Counted from the first letter of the stretch, positions 19,919-30,190 are shown. The stretch: DNA of 64,000 bases from Linum tenue (GCA_946122785.1 CAMGYJ010000002.1:17272492-17336491); one strand, 5' to 3'. A program made the numbers and translations. The notes: generated by a model not told the origin, from the letters alone.

Positions 19919-21355
19919 TCAGGGAAGTGCAGGAACAGGTGCCTCCAAGAGCGGATCCACGTCGCTCTTGAGGTACAGCTTCAGGTTGTGGCCATGCACC
20001 CGACGGATGCGACCACCATCATCGGTCAGCTCGACCTGGCCATCTGGCAAGATGCAGGCGAGTGAGTACCCGGACGGCCAGGGTGGTCGTGGTGCAGGAG
20101 GTGGGACCAGCTCATAGTGGTCTCCACCTTTCTTCCGAACAGGCTTAGCAACCTGCTGCTTCGGCCGCCACTCCTCCTTGATCTTTTTGTTCGGAGGCGA
20201 GGCTGGATGAAGTGGCGGCGAAGGAATGATAGGAGGGTCCTGCAAAATAAGAGGTGCAGAAGGATACACGACAGGCTCGTGTACCTGATCAGAAATGGCA
20301 TGCACAGGTGTGACAGCAATCATAGCACAGTGATCAAATTCAGTCACAGAAAAAGTAGCATGTTCATTCCCAGCACGCAAGATCAGTTTACCATCATGCA
20401 CATCAATAAGTGCCTTGGCGGTGGCAAGAAATGGTCTACCCATAATCAAAGGCACATCCACATCCTCATGTATATCAAGAATAACAAAATCAACCGGATA
20501 TGTGAATGCACCGACCTTGACAAGCAGATCCTCTATGATTCCCCTAGGATGCACAATGGAACGATCAGCTAGCTGAATGCTCATCCTAGTCGGGCTAAGT
20601 TCACCTAGGTCTAACTTTTTATACAACTTATATGGCATGACATTTATGCTAGCGCCTAGGTCCGCCAAGGACTTGCCTACATGCATGCTGCCAATAGTAA
20701 GAGGGATAGTAAAACTCCCTGGATCCTTGCGCTTTTCGGGCAGCTTGTTCTGCAGGATAGCAGAACACTCCTCGTTCAGCAACACTGTCGAGAGATCACC
20801 AAGTTTCTTCTTATTGGTGAGGAGATCTTTCATGAATTTGGCATACTTGCGCATCTTCGACAGTGCCTCCACGAACGGTATGCTGATGTTGAGCTGATTC
20901 AACATTGCCATAAACTTGGCAAACTCAGTCTCCAGCTTTTCTTTGTGTAGGCGAGTGGGGAAGGGAAGCTGGGGTACATGCTCCTTAACCACTGGTTGTG
21001 GCTTGGGAGTAGGGGCTTCCTTCTCCACTCGCACTTCTGCATCGTCAGCTGGAAGTGCTGAAGCAGGTAGTGGTTCCTCCTGTCTGGCCGGGACAGGATC
21101 AACAGATATGGTTTTACCGCTCCTTGTAAAAATGGCATCTAGCTGCTGGAGCTGGTGAGGATCCCGAGGATTCGGGATAGTGGTGGCAGGCAGAGTCCCC
21201 GGTTCCCTGGTAGTGTTTTGGCGGGCCAAGATGCCCACCTGGGTCTGCAGATCTTGCAAAATGGCACCCTGGTTCCGCTGACCTGCCTCAAGTGACGTGA
21301 TAGCAGCCTGAGTGCTAGTCATGAATGAAGCTAGAATATTTTCCAGCTTTGTCAT
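19919..21355 (-). CDS. Athila protease ORF fused to an integrase-tail relic (pol-less)
   Basis: 478 codons, no stop. The first 60 residues (MTKLENILASFMTSTQAA) are the gag end that is fused to gag in the full-length element. The central part holds the retropepsin-like domain with SLADLGASINVMP (catalytic DLGAS near residue 230) and VPLIMGRPFLATAKALIDV. RT, RNase H and most of integrase are missing. The C-terminus HGHNLKLYL matches the NGHRLKLYL that ends the full-length polyprotein (40825-40850). The start ATG overlaps the gag stop in a 4-nt ATGA. The product could process Gag, but there is no polymerase. The same frame is open in unit 2. Confidence 0.85.
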   Translation of the reverse strand: MTKLENILASFMTSTQAAITSLEAGQRNQGAILQDLQTQVGILARQNTTREPGTLPATTIPNPRDPHQLQQLDAIFTRSGKTISVDPVPARQEEPLPASALPADDAEVRVEKEAPTPKPQPVVKEHVPQLPFPTRLHKEKLETEFAKFMAMLNQLNISIPFVEALSKMRKYAKFMKDLLTNKKKLGDLSTVLLNEECSAILQNKLPEKRKDPGSFTIPLTIGSMHVGKSLADLGASINVMPYKLYKKLDLGELSPTRMSIQLADRSIVHPRGIIEDLLVKVGAFTYPVDFVILDIHEDVDVPLIMGRPFLATAKALIDVHDGKLILRAGNEHATFSVTEFDHCAMIAVTPVHAISDQVHEPVVYPSAPLILQDPPIIPSPPLHPASPPNKKIKEEWRPKQQVAKPVRKKGGDHYELVPPPAPRPPWPSGYSLACILPDGQVELTDDGGRIRRVHGHNLKLYLKSDVDPLLEAPVPALP

Positions 21356-22770
21356 CCGGTCATCTGGGCAGGGGCTGCTGCTGGCTCGACAAACTGACGC
21401 TGGGGCTGTTGGAATGGTTGCCCCTGCCTAGGCTGGTAGGGCTGCTGCTGTGGGGCTGGCCCCTGTCGAGCCTGGAAGGGCTGCCTCTGCTGAAAACCAC
21501 CTGCTGGTGCTGGGAAACCAAGTGGTTTAGTGGTGTTGCTGCTCCAGGCAAAGTTGGGATGCTGGCGCCACCCCTCATTATATGTGTTGCTGTACGAGTC
21601 GAGGCGCCGAGCATTGGCGATGAAGTCCAACTGCTCTTGGGGAGTGGTAGACTCCCTCATATCCTGGCAGTCCTCCACTAGGTGATTGGAGCTCTCGCAC
21701 CACTGACATTGAGCTACTGGGGGTGTAGCCAAACCTCTGCCCAGAATAAGACTATTGGGCTGCTTCAATGTCTGCACTAGCTCAGCTACCTGATGCTCGA
21801 GCCCGGATCTGGTCTCCATGGCGTGCACACCACGGTCCCGGGAATGTCTGCCTCGGCTACCCTGTCCCCAAGAATGATCTCTGGCAGCCAAAGTACTGAT
21901 CATCTGGTTCAGCTCGGGTGGAGTCTTAGTAAGAATATCCCCTCCTGGGCATAGAGACTCAATCACCCTCTGGCTATCTGGAGAGAGAGCACTGTAGAAG
22001 TTCCCCACTGTGAATGCATCACTAAAGCCATGATTGGGACACTGGCAGAAATATCCCATGTACCGCTCCCAAGCATCACGAAGTGACACATCTGGCTCTT
22101 GGCGGAAGTGAGTGATCTCCCGCTGGATCTCTGTAGTCTTCGATGCCGGATAGTACCTGTGCACGAATTTGTCAGCCAGATCGTCCCAAGAGGTGATGGA
22201 CAATGGGGGCTGGGTCTCCAACCACCTCTTAGCATTCCCCGCCAGATAATGGGGGAAGAGATGAAGGCGGATTGCATCATCAGGGACACCATTCAGTTTG
22301 AACCCGTTTGTCAGCTGCAGAAAACGGGAAAGATGCACCCTGGCCTCCTCATCCTTCAAGCGATGGAACTGGATAGAGGATGTAATGAGCTGAATCCAGC
22401 ATGGCTTGATCTCGAAGTTGTTTCCTGGAATAGGGGGATAGAGGTTGACCGGGCGGATGTCAGCAATCCGAGGAGTGTAGTAGTACTCCAAGGTGGGACC
22501 CGCCGGCGGGTGATGATGATGAACCCCATGATCCTGGGGTATGGGGTTGTTCCCCAGGACCTGATTCACCGGGGGAGCCTGCTGAGGATTCCCCTGGTGT
22601 GGATTGTAGTCTCCGTCCATCCCGTACTCTTCCTTAGAATCGCTGCTCAAATGGCCGTCTAGGCGCTCTTCCGTAGCCAGTCTAGCTCGCTGTTGTCTCC
22701 TGAGTTGGCGACAGGTGCGGTCAATCTCTGGATTCAACGGCAGTAAACCTCCCGACTGGCTACGGGTCAT
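21352..22770 (-). CDS. Athila Gag
   Basis: 472 codons from MTRSQSGGLLPLNPEID to the TGA at 21352. The retrotransposon gag core includes LHLFPHYLAGNAKRWLETQPP and WDDLADKFVHRYYP. The zinc knuckle CQWCESSNHLVEDC (C-x2-C-x4-H-x4-C) lies near residue 355, then a Gln/Pro-rich tail. Gag would form the cytoplasmic particle that packages element RNA. Full length with no stop, unlike the plus-strand copy at 35300, which has several frameshifts. Start chosen because the same MTRSQSGG opens the ORF in all three copies, about 110 bp after the primer site. Confidence 0.92.
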   Translation of the reverse strand: MTRSQSGGLLPLNPEIDRTCRQLRRQQRARLATEERLDGHLSSDSKEEYGMDGDYNPHQGNPQQAPPVNQVLGNNPIPQDHGVHHHHPPAGPTLEYYYTPRIADIRPVNLYPPIPGNNFEIKPCWIQLITSSIQFHRLKDEEARVHLSRFLQLTNGFKLNGVPDDAIRLHLFPHYLAGNAKRWLETQPPLSITSWDDLADKFVHRYYPASKTTEIQREITHFRQEPDVSLRDAWERYMGYFCQCPNHGFSDAFTVGNFYSALSPDSQRVIESLCPGGDILTKTPPELNQMISTLAARDHSWGQGSRGRHSRDRGVHAMETRSGLEHQVAELVQTLKQPNSLILGRGLATPPVAQCQWCESSNHLVEDCQDMRESTTPQEQLDFIANARRLDSYSNTYNEGWRQHPNFAWSSNTTKPLGFPAPAGGFQQRQPFQARQGPAPQQQPYQPRQGQPFQQPQRQFVEPAAAPAQMTG

Positions 22771-22878
22771 GCACTACCTGCACACACTCAAGCAAGCAAA
22801 CCCATGAAGGCACAAGTGGGACAAAGCAAAAAGAAAAGCTGAATTAACAGAAATCACTTTTCTTCAACAACCTAGCCG

Positions 22879-22896
22879 TCCCCGGCAACAGCGCCA
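22879..22896 (-). promoter_or_regulatory. primer binding site, tRNA-Asp type
   Basis: On the minus strand TGGCGCTGTTGCCGGGGA lies 6 bp from the LTR end. It differs by one base from the TGGCGCCGTTGCCGGGGA of the full-length element, which is complementary to the 3' end of plant tRNA-Asp. Confidence 0.85.
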
Positions 22897-23575
22897 AAAA
22901 CTTGACTCACTTCTACTGTCACTCCAGGAATTGGCCAAGTGAAACCATTTCCTAAAGCGTAGTATAGCGGGTTTGGGTTTAATTATCAACCCGGGTCCTA
23001 GATGTGATGACTACTCACTGAATTCTTGTTATCTAGCAATGAAACTTTAAAAATATATTACTAAATTAATTTTATTTTAGTACGGCTATGGTGAAGAAGT
23101 GTTTCATAACTAGGGGTGTTCAAATGGTTACTATGGTAATAACCAAACCAAATAAGTCTAAAATATATTAACCATGGAATACAATATCATAATCAAACCG
23201 TCCAAACTAATACAACAACCAAATCAATCAAACTAAAATTTATTCGGTTTGGTTATTTGGTTAGCCAAAATAACCAATATAACACCACATTATCATTAAG
23301 TGACAAAAATTTTCAGTTAGTGCATCAATTTGCAATTTATATAATGAACAACACATAACAATCCACATATTTGTAGTTAACCCTTAACGTAAACACATGT
23401 AACAAATACAATTATCTTACATTTAACTCTTAAGTGGTTATGCAAAGTATTAAGTATGTGTATACAATATATATTAGATATATGACAAATTACTTAACTG
23501 GTTAATTTGGTTTGATTGGTTAGGAGTGCCTGAAACCAAACCAAACCACCTAAACCAAACAAGCTAAATTATTTA

Positions 23576-23836
23576 GGTTAAATACACTTGTATATCCAAA
23601 ACTTTCACGGTTGTGCCAATAATATCCAAATTTCCCAAAATACCACTTATATCCAATTCCTTCACATTCTTTATCGGTGTTTTTGGATATACAAGTGTAT
23701 TTAACCAAAAATATATTGGGAAATGGATAGATTTGGCAAAGAACAACTTTATAACATGGATATAAGTGGTATTCCGGGAAATTTGGATATTATTGGCACA
23801 ACCGTGAAAGTTTTGGATATACAAGTGTATTAAACC
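23576..23836. mobile_element. 261-bp MULE-type MITE, copy 3
   Basis: Tandem-duplicate of the copy at 16588 with a few substitutions (for example TTTATCGGTG for TTTAACGGTG). Confidence 0.85.
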
Positions 23837-24246
23837 TTAACTATTATACTAATTTACTCATTTTCGTCCTTAGGAAACACCTGTTACAATCTCCCTACCC
23901 CTGATTGAAATAAAATTATTTTTACTAATGAATTATGATTTGATGGAAATGTTTTGTAAATATTGAATACATACATCTTCAATTTTGGTCGAATCATATA
24001 CATCATTATCATTTGTACATAGCTCGTTATAAATACATTGAATATGTCAACGCTCGTTATAAATCATACATCAAATATTTCAAAGGTCTACCAATTTCAT
24101 TTAAATACGTATTATTTTTCATACCCGATTAACTATTGTACCTAATTGACCATTTTCTAACCCGAGTCAGGGTGGGTCCCGGGACCCACCCTCTAACTCT
24201 CTCCCTCCGCCCCTGGTTGTGGCAGGCAATTGCACGGAAACACGTA

Positions 24247-24294
24247 CTTGGAGCCCTCAAATTTAAAAATTTGGACAGTGGACTAGGCTCCAAG
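24247..24294 (-). other. two-helix hairpin element (unit 2)
   Basis: Identical to 19477-19524. The neighbouring PPT-like motif is altered here (CCCCAACACTTAAG). Confidence 0.7.
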
Positions 24295-24688
24295 CACACA
24301 AACAGATCTAATGCAGTCAAAAGATAAACATCCCCAACACTTAAGATCGACATTGCCCTCAATGGAGAAGAGGGAAGGGAAAGGGGAACGATGGTACCGG
24401 TATGCACGGACTGCAGGAGACTGGAAGCGGACCAGTCGGAGTGAAGCGGACTGGAGAGAGGACCAGTCAAGACAAGCACAGCCAAAGGAAACCAAAGAGC
24501 TCAAGCACAATATGTTAGGTCCAATGGTCAGCCCAATAATACATCATCCAAAACAAAAGAAAACAAACCAAAACCAAACCGGTTTACAATCCGACTCAAA
24601 ACACAAGAAAGAAAGTCAAACCGTGGTGGGGTTGCCTCCCCACAAGCGCTTCTTTACCGTCTTTTAGCTGGACGCCCATGGTGGATAC

Positions 24689-26125
24689 TCAGGGAAGTGC
24701 AGGAACAGGTGCCTCCAAGAGCGAATCCACGTCGCTCTTGAGGTACAGCTTCAGGTTGTGGCCATGCACCCGACGGATGCGACCACCATCATCGGTCAGC
24801 TCGACCTGGCCATCTGGCAAGATGCAGGCGAGTGAGTACCCGGACGGCCAGGGTGGTCGTGGTGCAGGAGGTGGGACCAGCTCATAGTGGTCTCCACCTT
24901 TCTTCTGAACAGGCTTAGCAACCTGCTGCTTCGGCCGCCACTCCTCCTTGATCTTTTTGTTCGGAGGCGAGGCTGGATGAAGTGGCGGCGAAGGAATGAT
25001 AGGAGGGTCCTGCAAAATAAGAGGTGCAGAAGGATACACGACAGGCTCGTGTACCTGATCAGAAATGGCATGCACAGGTGTGACAGCAATCATAGCACAG
25101 TGATCAAATTCAGTCACAGAAAAAGTAGCATGTTCATTCCCAGCACGCAAGATCAGTTTACCATCATGCACATCAATAAGTGCCTTGGCGGTGGCAAGAA
25201 ATGGTCTACCCATAATCAAAGGCACATCCACATCCTCATGTATATCAAGAATAACAAAATCAACCGGATATGTGAATGCACCGACCTTGACAAGCAGATC
25301 CTCTATGATTCCCCTAGGATGCACAATGGAACGATCAGCTAGCTGAATGCTCATCCTAGTCGGGCTAAGTTCACCTAGGTCTAACTTTTTATACAACTTA
25401 TATGGCATGACATTTATGCTAGCGCCTAGGTCCGCCAAGGACTTGCCTACATGAATGCTGCCAATAGTAAGAGGGATAGTAAAACTCCCTGGATCCTTGC
25501 GCTTTTCGGGCAGCTTGTTCTGCAGGATAGCAGAACACTCCTCGTTCAGCAACACTGTCGAGAGATCACCAAGTTTCTTCTTATTGGTGAGGAGATCTTT
25601 CATGAATTTGGCATACTTGCGCATCTTCGACAGTGCCTCCACGAACGGTATGCTGATGTTGAGCTGCTTCAACATTGCCATAAACTTGGCAAACTCAGTC
25701 TCCAGCTTGTCTTTGTGTAGGCGAGTGGGGAAGGGAAGCTGGGGTACATGCTCCTTAACCACTGGTTGTGGCTTGGGAGTAGGGGCTTCCTTCTCCACTC
25801 GCACTTCTGCATCGTCGGCTGGAAGTGCTGAAGCAGGTAGTGGTTCCTCCTGTCTGGCCGGGACAGGATCAACAGATATGGTTTTACCGCTCCTTGTAAA
25901 AATGGCATCCAGCTGCTGGAGCTGGTGAGGATCCCGAGGATTCGGGATAGTGGTGGCAGGCAGAGTCCCCGGTGCCCTGGTAGTGTTTTGGCGGGCCAAG
26001 ATGCCCACCTGGGTCTGCAGATCTTGCAAAATGGCACCCTGGTTCCGCTGACCTGCCTCAAGTGACGTGATAGCAGCCTGAGTGCTAGTCATGAATGAAG
26101 CTAGAATATTTTCCAGCTTTGTCAT
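24689..26125 (-). CDS. Athila protease ORF, unit 2
   Basis: 478 codons, same start and end as 19919-21355, with about ten amino-acid differences (for example REPGTL/RAPGTL, PVRKKGG/PVQKKGG). The DLGAS protease motif and HGHNLKLYL tail are retained. It stays open although this unit has lost its 3' LTR and part of gag, so it cannot be mobile. Preservation reflects recent duplication. Confidence 0.85.
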   Translation of the reverse strand: MTKLENILASFMTSTQAAITSLEAGQRNQGAILQDLQTQVGILARQNTTRAPGTLPATTIPNPRDPHQLQQLDAIFTRSGKTISVDPVPARQEEPLPASALPADDAEVRVEKEAPTPKPQPVVKEHVPQLPFPTRLHKDKLETEFAKFMAMLKQLNISIPFVEALSKMRKYAKFMKDLLTNKKKLGDLSTVLLNEECSAILQNKLPEKRKDPGSFTIPLTIGSIHVGKSLADLGASINVMPYKLYKKLDLGELSPTRMSIQLADRSIVHPRGIIEDLLVKVGAFTYPVDFVILDIHEDVDVPLIMGRPFLATAKALIDVHDGKLILRAGNEHATFSVTEFDHCAMIAVTPVHAISDQVHEPVVYPSAPLILQDPPIIPSPPLHPASPPNKKIKEEWRPKQQVAKPVQKKGGDHYELVPPPAPRPPWPSGYSLACILPDGQVELTDDGGRIRRVHGHNLKLYLKSDVDSLLEAPVPALP

Positions 26126-27151
26126 CCGGTCATCTGGGCAGGGGCTGCTGCTGGCTCGACAAACTGACGCTGGGGCTGTTGGAATGGTTGCCCCTGCCTA
26201 GGCTGGTAGGGCTGCTGCTGTGGGGCTGGCCCCTGTCGAGCCTGGAAGGGCTGCCTCTGCTGAAAACCACCTGCTGGTGCTGGGAAACCAAGTGGTTTAG
26301 TGGTGTTGCTGCTCCAGGCGAAGTTGGGATGCTGGCGCCACCCCTCATTATATGTGTTGCTGTACGAGTCGAGGCGCCGAGCATTGGCGATGAAGTCCAA
26401 CTGCTCTTGGGGAGTGGTAGACTCCCTCATATCCTGGCAGTCCTCCACTAGGTGATTGGAGCTCTCGCACCACTGACATTGAGCTACTGGGGGTGTAGCC
26501 AAACCTCTGCCCGGAATTAGACTATTGGGCTGCTTCAATGTCTGCACTAGCTCAGCTACCTGATGCTCGAGCCCGGATCTATTCTCCATGGCGTGCACAC
26601 CACGGTCCCGGGACTGTCTGCCTCGGCTACCCTGTCCCCAAGAATGATCTCTGGCAGCCAAAGTACTGATCATCTGGTTCAGCTCGGGTGGAGTCTTAGT
26701 AAGAATATCCCCTCCTGAGCATAGAGACTCAATCACCCTCTGGCTATCTGGAGAGAGAGCACTGTAGAAGTTCCCCACTGTGAATGCATCACTAAAGCCA
26801 TGATGGGGACACTGGCAGAAATATCCCATGTACCGCTCCCAAGCATCACGAAGTGACACATCTGGCTCTTGGCGGAAGTGAGTGATCTCCCGCTGGATCT
26901 CTGTAGTCTTCGATGCCGGATAGTACCTGTGCACGAATTTGTCAGCCAGATCGTCCCAAGAGGTGATGGACAATGGGGGCTGGGTTGTAGTCTCCGTCCA
27001 TCCCGTACTCTCCCTTAGAATCGCTGCTCAAATGGCCGTCTAGGCGCTCTTCCGTAGCCAGTCTAGCTCGCTGTTGTCTCCTGAGTTGGCGACAGGTGCG
27101 GTCAATCTCTGGATTCAACGGCAGTAAACCTCCCGACTGGCTACGGGTCAT
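26122..27151 (-). pseudogene. Athila gag, unit 2, internally deleted
   Basis: The N-terminal 55 codons (27151-26988, MTRSQSGG...MDGDYNP) are followed by a deletion of about 390 bp. The rest (26973-26122) resumes at SITSWDDLADKFVHRYYP in another frame. The CCHC knuckle remains. The joint TGGGT|TGTAG has a single shared base. The deletion removes the N-terminal half of the gag core. Confidence 0.9.
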
Positions 27152-27258
27152 GCACTACCTGCACACACTCAAGCAAGCAAACCCATGAAGGCACAAGCAA
27201 ACAAAGCAAAAAGAAAAGCTGAATTAACAGAAATCACTTTTCTTCAACAACCTAGCCG

Positions 27259-27276
27259 TCCCCGGCAACAGCGCCA
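27259..27276 (-). promoter_or_regulatory. primer binding site, unit 2
   Basis: TGGCGCTGTTGCCGGGGA on the minus strand, same one-base variant as unit 1, next to the partial 5' LTR beginning at 27283. Confidence 0.8.
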
Positions 27277-27955
27277 AAAACTTGACTCACTTCTACTGTC
27301 ACTCCAGGAATTGGCCAAGTGAAACCATTTCCTAAAGCGTAGTATAGCGGGTTTGGGTTTAATTATCAACCCGGGTCCTAGATGTGATGACTACTCACTG
27401 AATTCTTGTTATCTAGCAATGAAACTTTAAAAATATATTACTAAATTAATTTTATTTTAGTACGGCTATGGTGAAGAAGTGTTTCATAACTAGGGGTGTT
27501 CAAATGGTTACTATGGTAATAACCAAACCAAATAAGTCTAAAATATATTAACCATGGAATACAATATCATAATCAAACCGTCCAAACTAATACAACAACC
27601 AAATCAATCAAACTAAAATTTATTCGGTTTGGTTATTTGGTTAGCCAAAATAACCAATATAACACCACATTATCATTAAGTGACAAAAATTTTCAGTTAG
27701 TGCATCAATTTGCAATTTATATAATGAACAACACATAACAATCCACATATTTGTAGTTAACCCTTAACGTAAATACATGTAACAAATACAATTATCTTAC
27801 ATTTAACTCTTAAGTGGTTATGCAAAGTATTAAGTATGTGTATACAATATATATTAGATATATGACAAATTACTTAACTGGTTAATTTGGTTTGATTGGT
27901 TAGGAGTGCCTGAAACCAAACCAAACCACCTAAACCAAACAAGCTAAATTATTTA

Positions 27956-28216
27956 GGTTAAATACACTTGTATATCCAAAACTTTCACGGTTGTGCCAAT
28001 AATATCCAAATTTCCCAAAATACCACTTATATCCAATTCCTTCACATTCTTTATCGGTGTTTTTGGATATACAAGTGTATTTAACCAAAAATATATTGGG
28101 AAATGGATAGATTTGGCAAAGAACAACTTTATAACATGGATATAAGTGGTATTCCGGGAAATTTGGATATTATTGGCACAACCGTGAAAGTTTTGGATAT
28201 ACAAGTGTATTAAACC
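27956..28216. mobile_element. 261-bp MULE-type MITE, copy 4
   Basis: Nearly identical to 23576-23836, produced by the same tandem duplication. Confidence 0.85.
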
Positions 28217-28595
28217 TTAACTATTATACTAATTTACTCATTTTCGTCCTTAGGAAACACCTGTTACAATCTCCCTACCCCTGATTGAAATAAAATTATT
28301 TTTACTAATGAATTATGATTTGATGGAAATGTTTTGTAAATATTGAATACATACATCTTCAATTTTGGTCGAATCATATACATCATTATCATTTGTACAT
28401 AGCTCGTTATAAATACATTGAATATGTCAACGCTCGTTATAAATCATACATCAAATATTTCAAAGGTCTACCAATTTCATCTAAATACGTATTATTTTTC
28501 ATACCCGATTAACTATTGTACCTAATTGACCATTTTCTAACCCGAGTCAGGGTGGGTCCCGGGACCCACCCTCTAACTCTCTCCCCCCGCCCCTG

Positions 28596-28652
28596 GTTGT
28601 GGCGGAGCAGCCTGGATAGGTTGAAAGAGCTGGAGGTTAACAAGAGTGGTGT
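28596..28652 (+). pseudogene. SOT pseudogene 2 fragment, second copy
   Basis: Repeat of 17228-17284 with one base change (GAGCTGGAG for GAACTGGAG), ending in the same GGTGT target site at 28648-28652. Confidence 0.85.
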
Positions 28653-30036
28653 TGACTCACTTCTACTGTCACTCCAGGAATTGGCCAAGTGAAACCACTT
28701 CCTAAAGCGTAGTATAGTGGGTTTGGGTTTAATTATCAACCCGGGTCCTAGATGTGATGACTACTCAGTGAATTCTTGTTATCTAGCAATGAAACTTTAA
28801 TGCAGGTCTAAACTAACAAACTAACAAAACAAGTAAACTGTTGTATTCAGGTTAAGAGAGGTCACCCGGATATGGTTCCCCCTAGACTGCAGTTAAGCCG
28901 GATTGCAATTACCAAGTTCAGTTTCTAGGATAGTTATACTGCGGAAGGTTCTTAAACAGCCTGAAGTCTCGACTAAAGGTCTTCAGACCCTCTCAATCTG
29001 AGTCTCTAGCAGGCGACTAACCTCCTCCGGAGTAAACAAATTGAGGCCTTAACAAACAAAACCTCCACTACCGGAGTAAATCCGGTACAGAATAGTGAGT
29101 TGGCTCCTCGACTAAAGTCACCAACTCCCTACCTTCAATCAAGAATGCTCTATCAACCTAGGCAGAGATTCTCATTCTAGGTTAAAGCAGAAACAACAGG
29201 AATTTGATCAGGATTCAAGTCATTCAATTGTTCAAACCTCAATCGAATATAATCAAATCATAGAATCAATACTTGGGTTCATACAATCAAACCTAACATA
29301 CAAATCTAGGGTTCTCCATACCCAGATGAATGGGAGAACTACTCCATGGAGAAAGAAGCAAAAGCAGAATCAGACGCGGAATTCATACTGTGAAGGATGG
29401 ATTCCTGCTCCTGGACGTTGATCGGCACTTTTCCAAGCTCAAACTGGCCTCCAATGGTGATGAAGATCAAGCTAGGGCACTTGGAGACTCTTGTTCGTCG
29501 CTTTCTCTCTCTAGGAATCGCTTTATCTCTCTCAAAACTCGAATCCCCCTCTCTTTGGCTGAAAATCTGCTTAAAAGGGCATCAGTGGCCAAAGCACGGT
29601 CGAGGGCACGGCCGTGTAATGCCTCAGCCCGCCCGTGCTTTGGCTAGGGTTAATTACACGGCCAGTGCATTGGGAGAAACACGGGCGTGTTTGATGATGG
29701 ACACGGCCGTGCTTTGGTGGCCACGGCCGTGCTTTGTCTATGCACTGCCCGTGTTTTTAGCCAATGTTTGCCAAACTCGAATTTGCTCTCGGCAGTAAAA
29801 GCACGGCCACAAAACACGGCCGTGTTCTGTTTTAGGTCTGCCCGTGTTTTGGCTCCAGCTCGACGAAATGACTTCCGAATGCCCCGAAACTCGTGCTTAG
29901 CCTTTCCTTTGACGTCTGGGACCTGAAATATGACAAAATAGCACAACCCGACGTACAATAGGCCAAAAACACACGACTATGCCCCTCAAACGGATAAGAA
30001 CTAGGGGTGCAAATATGTGCAATTACATCGTTATCA
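28653..30036 (-). repeat. Athila solo LTR
   Basis: 1,384 bp, TGATAACGATG...GTGAGTCA on the minus strand, with GGTGT on both sides (28648-28652, 30037-30041). It is the product of LTR-LTR recombination at the insertion site. It is about 98% like the unit 1 LTR by eye. Confidence 0.92.
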
Positions 30037-30190
30037 GGTGTCGGAGAGTTGAACCATGTACCCAATTCCACCTTCTTCAGGAGAGGAACCGTACGAGATC
30101 GATTGGGAGAATTACTTGACTCCACAAATGGCGCAGCGTATTGACCAGCTCACACAGTCCAAGTTGCAGGGGACTGGGCTTTTCTCTTGG
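30037..30190 (+). pseudogene. SOT pseudogene 2, C-terminal part
   Basis: It continues the sulfotransferase after the LTR: GELNHVPNSTFFRRGTV. A 4-bp insertion (CGAT near 30100) shifts the frame, and the alternative frame gives DWENYLTPQMAQRIDQL up to QSKLQGTGLFSW. NSTFFRKGxVGDWKNYLTPEM is the family's PAPS-binding C-terminal block. The 3' flank that follows is shared with SOT 3. Confidence 0.88.

Larger units (their letters stand above)
16055..23042. repeat. tandem unit 1 (7.0 kb)
   Basis: The unit starts in unique DNA at AACTTTAAAAATATATT and runs through a MITE, a SOT fragment and the minus-strand Athila element to base 148 of the element's 5' LTR. Unit 2 then begins with the same starting sequence. 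It is the longest of the three units and is used as reference for the deletions in the others. Confidence 0.9.
17285..23050 (-). mobile_element. Athila-type Ty3/gypsy element lacking pol, unit 1
   Basis: Read on the minus strand: a partial 5' LTR (23050-22903), tRNA-Asp primer site, gag, a protease ORF with no RT or integrase, an internal leader with PPT-like and hairpin motifs, a second purine tract and a full 3' LTR (18669-17285). LTR and leader match the full-length plus-strand element at 33805, so this is a deletion derivative of that family that would depend on it in trans. Confidence 0.92.
23043..27422. repeat. tandem unit 2 (4.4 kb), with two internal deletions
   Basis: It begins at the AACTTTAA junction. 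Compared with unit 1 it lacks about 2.2 kb (joint at 24222: GGTTGTGGC from 17236 joined to AGGCAATTG from 19453), which removes the SOT fragment and the whole 3' LTR, and about 390 bp inside gag (joint at 26985). It ends in a partial 5' LTR at the same AACTTTAA junction. Between joints it differs from unit 1 by only scattered bases. Confidence 0.9.
27423..30036. repeat. tandem unit 3, containing a solo LTR
   Basis: It begins at the AACTTTAA junction, repeats the MITE and the SOT fragment, and then has one complete LTR instead of an element. The SOT gene continues directly after it. Confidence 0.9.

Noticed and set aside
20117..20572. Open frames on the plus strand across the minus-strand gag/protease ORFs (for example 151 codons here, 187 codons at 22099, repeated in unit 2)
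   Set aside because: They are antisense shadows of the Athila ORFs, with no domain and identical boundaries in the duplicated unit only because the sequence is duplicated.
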